The notes beneath the pieces are model-generated. The model did no database searches and was not told where the DNA came from. It worked only from the letters and a program-made list of their open reading frames with translations. Source: an uncultured Clostridia bacterium (lineage in GTDB: Bacteria > Bacillota > Clostridia > UBA1381). Taken from it: DNA of 27,703 nt. The position numbers and the translations under genes were made by a program. The stretch lies in NCBI GenBank assembly GCA_959602045.1, contig CAUGRT010000035.1:1-27703 (forward strand). The letters are read 5' to 3'. Shown in pieces: positions 9,201 through 15,577 of the stretch (the first letter of the stretch is position 1; every line of letters starts with the position of its first letter).

Positions 9201-11453
9201 TAGATAATCACGGTTTTTAATAAGCCTGTCAATATGCTTTTCGGCTTCGTTCCATTTAATTTCTATCTTTGCATAAGGCTTTGACAAATCGCCGTGGCTG
9301 AAGGTTATGCCTTTGGCATCGTGATTTTCATTGTATACACCCGTATAGCTTCCGCCCCAGCCGTAGTGATTTTTAAGAAAAGTTATCCTTTCTTTTTTGT
9401 CGGAATGGGTATCAAAGAATAAGTATATGCTGTATTTTCCTTCCGAAATACCGCTGCCACGCTTAAACATTTTGTCAATTTCATCTCGTGAAATAAAGCG
9501 TTCCGGAGGAGTGTAGGTCAAGGCTTGCGCCGGAAAGTCTTTTCTTGTGATATATAAGTCAGCAAGCATATCGTTTACAATATTGGGGTTACTGTATCTA
9601 AATCTTGTAACCCTATTGTTTTCTGCATACATATCTGATAATTTTTGAGTTATTGTTTTAATCTCGTCCAAGCCTTTAGGGGTTTTTAAGTGTTCGGCAA
9701 TACGCTCGGTGCTGTCGGGAAAGCCGCCCTTAAACCACTCGTCTTTGAACATATTCCTCAATTCGGGATATTCATCAAAATTAAGGTCACGCTCCATATA
9801 CCAAAATGTGTTTGCCGCTTTCTTGTATTCATATTTATCCATTTGTAAAAGCGTATCTTTCGGAGCAAATCTGCCCAAGTCCAAAAGCTCGTCAATTCGT
9901 TTTGCAGCGTCCTCCCAAGGTAAAAGCTGTGCAGTATTTGTGTTTGCACTGTCCCCGTAGGATATGCGTATGCCTTGTTCATTCCACCAAGCTGACACCT
10001 TGCGTCCGTCCAAGATAAATCCCTTACCGTCCGATTTATACAGATTTCTTAAAAACTGCGCCTTATCCGCAATGGATTTATCCTTTGAAAACTCAATACA
10101 AATTTCCATTACGCTGTTTCGGTCATTTGTTCCGTCGCATAAAACCTCGTCAATAACCTGCTGTGGCATAGAAAAAGCAGCACCGAATATTTCCTGTGCT
10201 GCTCTTTGTACCGTTTCTCGTTGTTGCTCCTCTGTGGGAATAATGTCAAACAGACTTAGCTGTAAACCACCTCCGGCAGTACGATTTCCTCCGCCGAATG
10301 TAAAAGATTGTTCATCAGTCCTGTCCACATCATCGGATTTTTCGATTTCAGTTCCTCGGTCACGCCCTCGGTCTGTGCCATCTTCGTGACTATTGACTGT
10401 ATCTGCTCGGTTGCTGTCCGCTCTACCTCCAGCAGATGCTCCGTTATCCTGCCCGTTATCATAAGGCTGCTGTATAGGCTCGGTCGGCTCTGTTTGAGAT
10501 ATTTTCTCCTCATCTGTCCGTATTTGCCTATCTGTACCGTCTGCTGCGATACCGTCAAGTTTGGTATCTGATACCCGTTCACTTCCGTGTATGTTATCTC
10601 TGTCATAGTTACCCGTCCTTTCGTCATTTATTGTCGGTGTATTTTCTTCTTTGATTTCATTATATACCTCATTTTTATTTTCCGCAAAATTTTTTCGGTT
10701 TTTTATTTCCTCACGCACTTCCGCACGGATAGTTTCGGAAATACCACGCAGAGCTTCCTCAGAAATACTTGATACGGCATTGCCCAAGACAGAAATTACG
10801 GAAGTAGTGTTAAAATCCATAATATTCGGAAAGTCCTCACGCTCAAAAACTTCATCGGGATTTAGTCCAAGCCGGTGTAAAACCATATATGCAATACTTG
10901 TTTCGGCTGTTCGCTGAAATTCTACCTCAATATTCAGCTCGTCCAAGCCCTCCAAAAAGCTGTTCTGCTTTTCATATTTAAGCTCTTGCAGATAGTCCGC
11001 CTTGCTGTCACAGGTTGCATTTTGAGCCGCGCTTATGACAGCCTCCGTAATCGTATCTTTTGATTTTAATTCACCGAAAGAATTTTCAAGTGTTTCAATA
11101 ATAGCGCCGTCAAAACGGCTGTTATATTGCCAAAGCCTTACCGGAGCGTTATTGCTGTGTGTGTCGGAAATGTCAAAAACATAGTCAAGATATTGTCCCC
11201 GGTCACCCTCACGGAGCAGAGCAATACCCTTGCTTCCTCGGTTTATCCAACTGTGAAGGCGCTTGTTCCACACATCAATGCTTGCACACGCCGTCGCATC
11301 GGGACGCTGTGCATAGATTAAAAGCTGGTCGTGAAACGGATATTTATACTGCCACGCCGCACTTTTCAAAAAAGCCGTCCAATTTTCGTAACCGGACAAA
11401 TTTCTGCTGACATTTTCGGACAGCTCGTATATATATTGCAGTTTGCTTGCCAT
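3291..11453 (-). CDS. Giant polyvalent protein: ArdC-like, N6-adenine methylase, SF2/SNF2 helicase
   Basis: A 2,720-aa protein of the class carried by conjugative elements and large phages, probably acting on incoming or transferring element DNA. Domains in order: an ArdC-like single-strand-binding N-terminus (about 15-130; 'QLLIYAQRPDAT', 'GSKGIALL'); an acidic disordered linker (about 265-395); a QLSLF motif at 398-402; two related modules at about 464-540 and 689-755; a MutS domain-I-like segment (about 930-1005); an N6-adenine methylase with motif I LEPSCGIGNF (near 1248) and a variant motif IV GNVPFG (near 1310); and an SF2 helicase with Walker A GHVVGAGKT (near 1921), DEAH (near 2084), FATGTP (near 2134) and motif VI QRAGRIIRQG (near 2413). 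A coiled coil lies near 2620-2700. The start at 11453 has a GGAGGTG site. Roles in anti-restriction or DNA remodelling are inferred from the family; substrates are unknown. Confidence 0.9.
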   Translation of the reverse strand: MASKLQYIYELSENVSRNLSGYENWTAFLKSAAWQYKYPFHDQLLIYAQRPDATACASIDVWNKRLHSWINRGSKGIALLREGDRGQYLDYVFDISDTHSNNAPVRLWQYNSRFDGAIIETLENSFGELKSKDTITEAVISAAQNATCDSKADYLQELKYEKQNSFLEGLDELNIEVEFQRTAETSIAYMVLHRLGLNPDEVFEREDFPNIMDFNTTSVISVLGNAVSSISEEALRGISETIRAEVREEIKNRKNFAENKNEVYNEIKEENTPTINDERTGNYDRDNIHGSERVSDTKLDGIAADGTDRQIRTDEEKISQTEPTEPIQQPYDNGQDNGASAGGRADSNRADTVNSHEDGTDRGRDRGTEIEKSDDVDRTDEQSFTFGGGNRTAGGGLQLSLFDIIPTEEQQRETVQRAAQEIFGAAFSMPQQVIDEVLCDGTNDRNSVMEICIEFSKDKSIADKAQFLRNLYKSDGKGFILDGRKVSAWWNEQGIRISYGDSANTNTAQLLPWEDAAKRIDELLDLGRFAPKDTLLQMDKYEYKKAANTFWYMERDLNFDEYPELRNMFKDEWFKGGFPDSTERIAEHLKTPKGLDEIKTITQKLSDMYAENNRVTRFRYSNPNIVNDMLADLYITRKDFPAQALTYTPPERFISRDEIDKMFKRGSGISEGKYSIYLFFDTHSDKKERITFLKNHYGWGGSYTGVYNENHDAKGITFSHGDLSKPYAKIEIKWNEAEKHIDRLIKNRDYLSDAEIKNIPNYEKEQLILRIRQAYMFDTDENTVMPYPSDADYDKTKDILMQKLNDKAHTQTMLLDLKELLAQTPADSRSYPLREAAIQDLERYVNGEYNLFPHIDRIEEAAEETIETQLSEMTEEDKQEVVDHVETSLDYGESYNLTENDMAMYNAITEERAEKKIPEQTFDEYLAELHKDDNGSKTVALLPLGDFYEAYNEDAENIARELDIASAPKIIDGKRYIISGFPKHALEKYVDTLTYKGYDVVIADENKKSYRILSADKAVPEQSEAQQTEPEQSEQRTDAVESLVGTELTIDDRKFIVDSINTDFNSASLRDITFQNGTGFPIFRSESIDFVKCIVAEQEKPQITAEFQKAKPQKVQNIVVYPEIPISERHNFQISNDELGYGTPKEKFRRNVEAVNLLHELEFDHRLATPEEQEILSQYVGWGGLADAFDETKSNWADEYKELIVTLSPEEYEQARASTLTAHFTPPVVIKAMYKALSNMGFTQGNILEPSCGIGNFMGLMPDSMRESKMYGVELDSITGRIAQQLYQKNSVVIQGFEDSALPDSFFDIAIGNVPFGDFKVLDKKYNKYNFLIHDFFFAKTLDKVRPGGVVAFITSSGTMDKRNSKVRHYIAQRADLIGAIRLPNNTFKKNAGTDVTADILFLQKRERMTDIMPDWVNVGQHETGQPVNQYFLDNPDMVMGELKEVSGPFGPELTCAPIDDIPLSEQLDGAIQNIHAQITEYEFDDVSNDEEVTIPADPNVRNFSYTVVDGDIYFRENSLMRKIEMNATAENRVKGMIELRDCVRTLIEYQTENYSDDEIKAQQAKLNTLYDDFTKKYGLINSRGNALAFSEDSSYFLLCSLEVLNENGELERKADMFTKRTIGAKHEVTKVDTADEALAVSIAEKAKIDITFMEKLSGKTEQQLYEDLHGVIFLNPEYEEFPHSEQKYLTADEYLSGNVREKLRKAEQMAEANPEYKINAEYLQKVQPNDLSAGEISVKLGTTWIPPEYIKEFVFELLSPNYYARDKIDVKYSNLTGEWNIQNKSADKGVKATNTYGTNRISAYKIIEDSLNLRDVRIFDYVYDENGNKVAKLNVKETTIAQQKQTVIKQAFEDWIWKEPSRRDTLCRMYNERFNSNRPREYDGSHITFNGINPEIQLRQHQKNAVARIMYGGNSLLGHVVGAGKTWTMVAAAMEMKRLGLCNKSLFVVPNHLTEQWASEFLQLYPAANILVATKKDFEMKNRKKFCGRIATGDYDAVIIGHSQFEKIPMSAERQKAILQKQLDEILDGIALAKAENAERYTVKQMEKTKRGLDAKLKKLNDQEHKDDVVTFEEIGVDRVFVDEAHFYKNLFLYTKMRNVGGIAQTEAQKSSDLFMKTQYLDEITGGKGVIFATGTPVSNSMVELYTMQRYLQYKTLEKNGLQHFDAWASTFGETVTAMELAPEGTGYRMKTRFAKFFNLPELISMFKETADIQTADMLKLPVPEVEYHNEIAEPTEFQKDMVEELGERAESVRNRAVDPSIDNMLKITNDGRKLALDQRMINPMLPDDEASKVSVCADRVFDIWKETTDIHGTQLVFCDLSTPKSDGTFSVYNSIRDKLLEKGIPENEIAFIHNADTEVKKKDLFSKVRKGDVRILLGSTSKMGAGTNVQTLLYASHDLDCPWRPADLEQRAGRIIRQGNTNEKVHIYRYVTKGTFDTYMWQTVEQKQKFISQIFTSKSPVRVADDIDPTALSYAEIKALSTGNPYIKEKMELDTEVSKLKLIKSSFMSQIYDLEDKVVKFYPKQIAETTARIKGLETDIHTVKKHPKIEDKFNTMTIDGFGYFEKEKAGNALIERCKKMTSEEPVLIGDYRGFSMELSFDSFQKNFYVSLVGARSYKVELGTDVFGNIQRIDNALEGLEKRLETAKAELENINTQYETAKVEAKRPFPQEQELQEKTKRLAAVEALLKMDKKEDNVIDTDVSDVEAPQKRREYAMAR

Positions 11454-11489
11454 TTTGCGTTCACCTCCGTAATTTTATTTTTCTGTGTA

Positions 11490-11636
11490 TCAGTCTTTCT
11501 TTGTTATAGGGGCAAATTGCGTACAGGTTTTGCCGTCATTAAAATTCATATACGGGCACATCGGCTCCTTTGGATCAAGTTTTAATGCGTCTGCACCCGT
11601 CTTGCAGTTCGGGCATAATTGTTTATTTTCGTTCAT
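11490..11636 (-). CDS. 48-aa Cys-containing small protein
   Basis: A short gene with AGGAGG 7 nt before the ATG at 11636. The product starts MNENKQLCPNCKTGADALKL and continues with one Cys in 'PMCPY' and one in 'KTCTQF'. The CPNC pair plus two later cysteines could form a small zinc knuckle. It lies directly upstream of the giant helicase gene on the same strand, 36 nt away, so the two are likely co-transcribed. Function is unknown. The ribosome-binding site, the Cys spacing and the lack of any competing frame support it as real. Confidence 0.7.
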   Translation of the reverse strand: MNENKQLCPNCKTGADALKLDPKEPMCPYMNFNDGKTCTQFAPITKKD

Positions 11637-11663
11637 CTGATTTCCTCCTGATTTTAAGCATCG

Positions 11664-11697
11664 AAAAAGAGCATTGATGTTTTTAGTTTCAATGCTC
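11664..11697 (-). terminator. Intrinsic terminator after the PIN toxin gene
   Basis: On the minus strand a perfect 9-bp stem (GAGCATTGA with TCAATGCTC, arms at 11669-11677 and 11689-11697) is followed immediately by TTTTTC. It lies 25 nt past the toxin stop. The 48-aa gene starts only 28 nt further on with no visible promoter, so some read-through may feed the helicase operon. Confidence 0.8.
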
Positions 11698-11721
11698 TCA
11701 ATAGATTTTGTTATTTAATTA

Positions 11722-12153
11722 TTATTCGTTATCGTCTGCCGACTCTAAGACTTTCACAAGTTCTCCCGGTGACATCACCTTGACTTTTGATTTTCTGTAA
11801 TCCTTTTCGTTTCGTGTAACAATGCAGTCAACCTCACATCTTTCGGCTGTTTCGCACATAACGGCGTCCTCATAATCTGTAATGTCCGAGGACAGTGCTT
11901 TTCTGCAATCAATAGCCGTTGTATCTAAAATATCGAAAAGTCCGAGAAGCGTTTTCAGTATTTGCCGTGTGCTTTCATCGCCGTGTGTTGCACGGTGGGT
12001 AAGATAGTAAATATCGGTTATCGCTTTTGCGGAAATATACCCGTCAATTTGCTTATTTGCAACAGCGTAAAAAATTATTTTTGCATTTTCCGAGAAAGGC
12101 TTGCGGTCTTGAAGTGCGTCAACAATAACACAGGTGTCAACCAAAACTCTCAT
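11722..12153 (-). CDS. PIN-domain toxin (VapC-like ribonuclease)
   Basis: A 143-aa PIN-domain protein, the toxin half of a type II toxin-antitoxin pair that would cleave RNA when released from its antitoxin. The N-terminus 'MRVLVDTCVIVDAL' carries the first conserved Asp (D6). 'SAKAITDIYYL' and 'DYEDAVMCETAE..DCIVTRNEKDY' supply the later acidic residues of the PIN active site. Length is normal for the family. The ATG overlaps the antitoxin stop by four bases (ATGA), the usual coupled arrangement. It should stabilise the element by killing cells that lose it. The RNA target cannot be read from the sequence. Confidence 0.88.
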   Translation of the reverse strand: MRVLVDTCVIVDALQDRKPFSENAKIIFYAVANKQIDGYISAKAITDIYYLTHRATHGDESTRQILKTLLGLFDILDTTAIDCRKALSSDITDYEDAVMCETAERCEVDCIVTRNEKDYRKSKVKVMSPGELVKVLESADDNE

Positions 12154-12365
12154 ATAGTATCAATCCTCTCGTTTTTAGCTTCTTCAAGTGTAATATCCTG
12201 CGGAAGAACACCAAAAAGAGATTTTGCCATATTTACTCTGTCCTGATTGGGATTTGACAGCTTTGCAACGACTTTACCGTTTTTTGTGATATATACATCT
12301 TCGGTAGCCGCCAGCAAAAGATACCGTCCGAGATTTTGTTTTAATTCGGTAGCTGTAATTGACAT
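12150..12365 (-). CDS. Phd/YefM-family antitoxin
   Basis: A 71-aa antitoxin. The N-terminal 'MSITATELKQNLGRYL' and 'VYITKNGKVVAKL' are the Phd/YefM DNA-binding fold. The C-terminal part (about 45-71, acidic, 'DITLEEAKNERI') would wrap the PIN toxin. It is the first gene of the pair, with a sigma-A promoter and a large palindrome just upstream, so it very probably represses its own transcription together with the toxin. It has an AGGGAG-type site about 13 nt upstream of the ATG, slightly long, which may limit expression. Confidence 0.87.
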   Translation of the reverse strand: MSITATELKQNLGRYLLLAATEDVYITKNGKVVAKLSNPNQDRVNMAKSLFGVLPQDITLEEAKNERIDTI

Positions 12366-12401
12366 ATCCTAAAACTCCCTTCACTTAATTATTACACTAT
12401 T

Positions 12402-12446
12402 ATTATACACAAATCGCACGAAAAAGTCAACTAATTCGTGCGATTT
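12402..12446 (-). promoter_or_regulatory. Toxin-antitoxin promoter with palindromic operator
   Basis: On the minus strand, TTGACT (12425-12430) and TATAAT (12402-12407) are separated by exactly 17 bp, a consensus-quality sigma-A promoter. A perfect 12-bp inverted repeat (AAATCGCACGAA at 12411-12422 and TTCGTGCGATTT at 12435-12446) flanks the -35 box. This is the expected position of an autorepressor operator. It could also act as a weak hairpin terminator for the gene ending at 12466, but there is no long T-run. Confidence 0.82.
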
Positions 12447-12465
12447 TATTTGTAAATATTTTTTA

Positions 12466-12837
12466 TTATCTGCACATTGCAGGCTCACGGAGCCGTTTTG
12501 CTGCTTCAATACCCTCGGCGGCTGTTGTGATTTCGCCGTTCTCTATCATTTCAATAAGCTCCGCACGGTGCTTTTCATTTAAGCAATATACACTCCTGCA
12601 AAGCCGATGAACAGTTCCGAGAGTATCACGCTCGGTATCAATAAGAGTTTTTACAATTTCGCCGACCTCATCATTTGCGTTAAGCTGAATTTGCAGGGTA
12701 CGGCGATTATCGAGAGTAATCATGCTCGGCATTATCAGTATTCCGATATTCTGCAAGCTGTCACGAAGCTCTGTTTCACGGCAAGTCATATCAACCAAAA
12801 GATTATTTGTGATAAAGTTTATTTTTGCTGTCATCAT
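12466..12837 (-). CDS. Hypothetical 123-aa element protein
   Basis: I do not recognise this protein. It begins MMTAKINFITNNLL and reads as a soluble alpha/beta domain with many charged residues, ending in a helix with 'AAEGIEAAKRLREPAMCR'. The start at 12837 is preferred because the AAGGAG site is 10 nt upstream; an alternative GTG three codons earlier is too close. A promoter just upstream suggests it can be expressed separately from the operon before it. It lies between the 347-aa gene and the toxin-antitoxin pair. Confidence 0.65.
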   Translation of the reverse strand: MMTAKINFITNNLLVDMTCRETELRDSLQNIGILIMPSMITLDNRRTLQIQLNANDEVGEIVKTLIDTERDTLGTVHRLCRSVYCLNEKHRAELIEMIENGEITTAAEGIEAAKRLREPAMCR

Positions 12838-12867
12838 AAAAATCACGCTCCTTGTTTTTGTATCTTT

Positions 12868-12896
12868 ATTATATAATAATTTATATTGTGCTGCAA
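12868..12896 (-). promoter_or_regulatory. Candidate sigma-A promoter for the 123-aa gene
   Basis: TTGCAG (12891-12896) and TATAAT (12868-12873) on the minus strand are 17 bp apart, in the short AT-rich gap between two genes. Confidence 0.6.
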
Positions 12897-12900
12897 AAAA

Positions 12901-13944
12901 TTATCGTTCAATATCCTGCTCGGTTTTTGCCTTTTCGGGTGCGGCATACTTTTTCAAGCCGTTCATTGTTTTTAAAGTACAGCCTTCAAAATCACCTTTG
13001 TTTTCCATTAAATACTCTGCCATTTCCTTAAAGGTTTCCGTACCCACATCATAAAGAACGCCCTTTGCCATACCTTCAAGATGTGAAAAGAAGTCCTGTG
13101 GATTTTTATACAGCTTTGCCGCATCGTTAATATCGTCTTTTGATATGGTAAGCTCAACAATTTGACCGCCGGCATTTGCATCGGGGTTATAGTACATTTC
13201 CATAACACCGTTTGTTGTTTTGAAAAACTTGTCCTTGTCAATAGCGTCATAGTTCTGCTCAACAAATTTTAAATCCTTGTAGGTCTGCAATGCCTGTTTA
13301 TCATAACAGTAGATATATGCGTTATATGTGTTTTTTCTTAAATCGCACCGTATGTAATATACATTTTCATCGGTCGTTACCTTGTATCCGCAAATATCGT
13401 TATCACTCGCAAGCCGTTCGGCATTTAAGTCATATGCCGCATTGTGCATTGTAACTCTGCTTTTGAATATCGGTTTATCCGCCTGATGTCGGAGATAGTT
13501 TATAACATTATCACATTCAAGCGAGAAGTCGGGTGTTTTGTATACTTTATAGTTTTCCGTGTTTTCAACCATTGCTTCTGTTTGGAAACGCTCATATACG
13601 GAATTATCAAAATATCCTCGGATATAGCAGATGCAGCCACGGTTTAATGTGTCGTCCTTCGGTTGTGCAAAGGTATATTCAAATTCCGATTGCTCAATTT
13701 TTTCAAGCTCATACATTGGTATATCTTTCGGACGATAAACGCTGCCGCCACGCTCCATAAGCTCGGCAAACTCGCAGATATGAAAAACATTGTAGCCTAT
13801 TTTGGTATGATAATCGTCAATGTATGTGCATTGTCTGTCTGACATAGAGCCGTCGGAAAATGTTACGGTTATGCTTTCTCCGTCCTTGATACGAAAAAGC
13901 TCGTTATATTTACTGTCAATAAAGCGTATATCCTTTGTTTCCAT
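12901..13944 (-). CDS. Hypothetical 347-aa element protein
   Basis: A soluble protein with no known-domain match I can assert. The N-terminal module (about 12-75; 'FRIKDGESITVTFSDG', 'CTYIDDYHTKIGYNVFHICEFAELMERG') looks like a compact domain of the kind that recurs in Clostridia conjugative-element accessory proteins. I cannot name it securely. The middle is mixed alpha/beta, and the C-terminus (about 280-347) is helical and lysine-rich. The start overlaps the preceding stop by one base (TGATG), so it is coupled to the 195-aa gene. Probably part of an element-encoded set of host-takeover or DNA-modification accessory proteins; that is inference from position only. Confidence 0.68.
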   Translation of the reverse strand: METKDIRFIDSKYNELFRIKDGESITVTFSDGSMSDRQCTYIDDYHTKIGYNVFHICEFAELMERGGSVYRPKDIPMYELEKIEQSEFEYTFAQPKDDTLNRGCICYIRGYFDNSVYERFQTEAMVENTENYKVYKTPDFSLECDNVINYLRHQADKPIFKSRVTMHNAAYDLNAERLASDNDICGYKVTTDENVYYIRCDLRKNTYNAYIYCYDKQALQTYKDLKFVEQNYDAIDKDKFFKTTNGVMEMYYNPDANAGGQIVELTISKDDINDAAKLYKNPQDFFSHLEGMAKGVLYDVGTETFKEMAEYLMENKGDFEGCTLKTMNGLKKYAAPEKAKTEQDIER

Positions 13945-14531
13945 CAGCGTTCAGCCTCCTTGTGAGATTTTTTCTTGACCTTTTCATTTTCCAATATATC
14001 CGTAAGCCAAGCAGGGTAGCAATCCTCTTTTAATATTCCCAAAACCGACGCACGACGGTATTTCATATTTTCGCCCGTATATAATTCTGTGCAGAACACA
14101 GATGTTCCGAGTCCGTCGGCTCTTGCACCGTTACCGCCGGTACATCTCATAATTTGATAATGCTCGTTTCGGTATTCGGGGGACAGTATTTCGGGTTTTA
14201 ATACAATAATCTTTCCTATAAATGTTTCATTGCCGATAGGTAAGCAGTCATTTTTATTCAGAATATTCATACATAAATCGTTTCTGCCAACTTGTAGTCT
14301 TTTGATTTCTTCCGAAAGTCTTTGTGCAAATACAGACACTACATCTACATAGTCGCAAGAATAAACCACATCGGTATATCTTTCAAACAGTTCGTTTGAT
14401 TCATAATTTGCCGCTATATAAAATTTTCCGTCTATGGCATTCATATTCTCGCCGAGTACAAGCTCTTTTTCGCCTATACGCATAGATTGGATAATCTCAT
14501 AATCTCCGGCGTATCTTTTTTTATCATTCAT
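13944..14531 (-). CDS. Hypothetical 195-aa protein sharing a module with its neighbour
   Basis: An unrecognised protein. Residues about 10-80 ('YEIIQSMRIGEKELVLGENM...' through 'VFAQRLSEEIKRL') line up with most of the 84-aa protein encoded at 14931-15185, so the two share a domain. The C-terminal half (about 95-175) appears unrelated to it and is rich in Cys, Gly and Tyr. The start lies one base after the previous stop. No transmembrane segment or signal peptide is visible. Function is unknown. Confidence 0.68.
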   Translation of the reverse strand: MNDKKRYAGDYEIIQSMRIGEKELVLGENMNAIDGKFYIAANYESNELFERYTDVVYSCDYVDVVSVFAQRLSEEIKRLQVGRNDLCMNILNKNDCLPIGNETFIGKIIVLKPEILSPEYRNEHYQIMRCTGGNGARADGLGTSVFCTELYTGENMKYRRASVLGILKEDCYPAWLTDILENEKVKKKSHKEAER

Positions 14532-14532
14532 T

Positions 14533-14730
14533 TTATCCGCAACCTTTCAAATATTCTTTTATGCCGCTGTCCTTGTATAGCTGATAGTTTATCGGAGGAT
14601 ATTTTTTTAAATCCTCTTGATGCTGACGGCGGCTTTTGTAAAATTTACATTCTCTGCTTTTGCATACAACCTCGTTTAATGCCACACAATAGCGGTCGCT
14701 CCGATATGCAAAGCAGTCTTTACAAGTCAT
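14533..14730 (-). CDS. 65-aa Cys-rich small protein
   Basis: A small protein starting MTCKDCFAYRSDRYCVALNE, with seven cysteines in the order CxxC, C, C, C and a C-terminal CG. It looks like a zinc-binding knuckle. I use the ATG at 14730, which overlaps the end of the upstream 66-aa gene; the longer open frame to 14799 runs inside that gene. It is part of the same tightly packed operon, and the next gene begins one base after its stop. Function is unknown. Confidence 0.62.
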   Translation of the reverse strand: MTCKDCFAYRSDRYCVALNEVVCKSRECKFYKSRRQHQEDLKKYPPINYQLYKDSGIKEYLKGCG

Positions 14731-14920
14731 TTGGGTAATCACCGTCCATATCTTTAAGTCGAATTGTGCTGACAATTCTGTACCCGTGCTTATTTGCAAG
14801 AGCCTTTAACTCGGCTATAAGCCTGCGGCGTTCCTCACGCCGGACATTTTTTATGGCTTCATAAGCAGTTGCATCAGTACAACCGCTGCTGTTACGCCTG
14901 TCATTATCCTGATAGCACAA
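14720..14920 (-). CDS. 66-aa basic hypothetical protein
   Basis: A short protein with a strongly charged helical centre ('AIKNVRREERRRLIAELKALANKHGYRI'), suggesting RNA, DNA or protein binding. The start is probably the TTG at 14920, because GAGGTGG lies 8 nt before it and the nearby ATG is out of frame and stops at once. It overlaps the next gene's start by 11 nt. I do not know a family for it. Confidence 0.55.
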   Translation of the reverse strand: MCYQDNDRRNSSGCTDATAYEAIKNVRREERRRLIAELKALANKHGYRIVSTIRLKDMDGDYPNDL

Positions 14921-14930
14921 TCATTCCACC

Positions 14931-15185
14931 TCACCGTTCATTTGTTTTCGGCGGCTTGTTCATAACCTCGATATCCTTGATTTCTTCAAGGGCACGCTTG
15001 CAAAAATCCTTTTGTGCCGCAAGTAAATTTGTAAAATAATGTCCCCAATAGTAATCGTCCTGACCTTTGCATTTCCAAGTAACAAAGCTGTTAGGATTTT
15101 TCTCGTGAACACCGAGTACAAATTCAGCACCGCCTATTGTTATCTGATTTACAATGATAAAGCCTTGATTTTTTCGACATTCCAT
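14931..15185 (-). CDS. 84-aa hypothetical protein (shared-module family)
   Basis: A small globular protein ('GFIIVNQITIGGAEFVLGVH', then 'DDYYWGHYFTNLLAAQKDF', then 'ALEEIKDI'). It is essentially a single copy of the module found at the N-terminus of the 195-aa protein further down the operon. The ATG at 15185 is chosen because GGAGG is 8 nt upstream; a TTG six bases earlier would be too close to that site. Function is unknown. Confidence 0.68.
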   Translation of the reverse strand: MECRKNQGFIIVNQITIGGAEFVLGVHEKNPNSFVTWKCKGQDDYYWGHYFTNLLAAQKDFCKRALEEIKDIEVMNKPPKTNER

Positions 15186-15202
15186 AAGCAATTCCTCCGA
15201 TT

Positions 15203-15322
15203 TTATCTTTCAATATATTTTCTGTCAGCTCGTCCGGCGCAGATAAGGCAGCATATAAAAATAACGGCGAATATGCCGCCCGCTATAACGCCTGAAAAGT
15301 ATATGAGTACCAGCTTTAACAT
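15203..15322 (-). CDS. 39-aa DUF3789-like membrane peptide
   Basis: A tiny gene with AGGAG 9 nt before the ATG. The product begins MLKLVLIYFSGVIAGGIFAV and ends in a short polar tail of Arg, Asp, Lys and Glu. It is one transmembrane helix with a basic C-terminus, the shape of DUF3789 peptides seen in Firmicutes conjugative elements. It fills exactly the gap between the 82-aa and 84-aa genes. Its role is unknown; membrane location is a direct inference from about 25 hydrophobic residues. Confidence 0.68.
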   Translation of the reverse strand: MLKLVLIYFSGVIAGGIFAVIFICCLICAGRADRKYIER

Positions 15323-15325
15323 AAT

Positions 15326-15574
15326 TCATCGCTCCTGTTCAAAATTTCTTTTGTTGGAATACTGTCCGTTTTCTTTCGCGTCTTGAAAGTATTCCTTCCA
15401 TTTTTCGTCAAATACCTCATAAAAAAAGTCCGAAAAGCCTATACCATCACGTCGTTCCGATGCTTCGTCAATAAACTCGCACCACTGTCTGCAAGCCTCA
15501 TTAAGACATTTATCAAACACAGCTTTTTTTGGATTACTTTTTGCAATGGTATAAATATCATTTTTATTCAGCAT
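15326..15574 (-). CDS. 82-aa hypothetical protein
   Basis: A soluble, helical, aromatic-rich small protein ('CRQWCEFIDEASER', 'FSDFFYEVFDEKWKEYF'). It starts three bases after the parB stop with an AAAGGAG site, and is thus the next gene of the partition operon. I do not recognise a family. The C-terminus is polar and probably flexible. Confidence 0.65.
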   Translation of the reverse strand: MLNKNDIYTIAKSNPKKAVFDKCLNEACRQWCEFIDEASERRDGIGFSDFFYEVFDEKWKEYFQDAKENGQYSNKRNFEQER

Positions 15575-15577
15575 TAT

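Noticed and set aside
10256..10627. Open frame of 123 aa on the minus strand inside the giant gene
   Set aside because: It is a shadow frame over the low-complexity linker of the helicase protein, with no supporting ribosome-binding site or domain.
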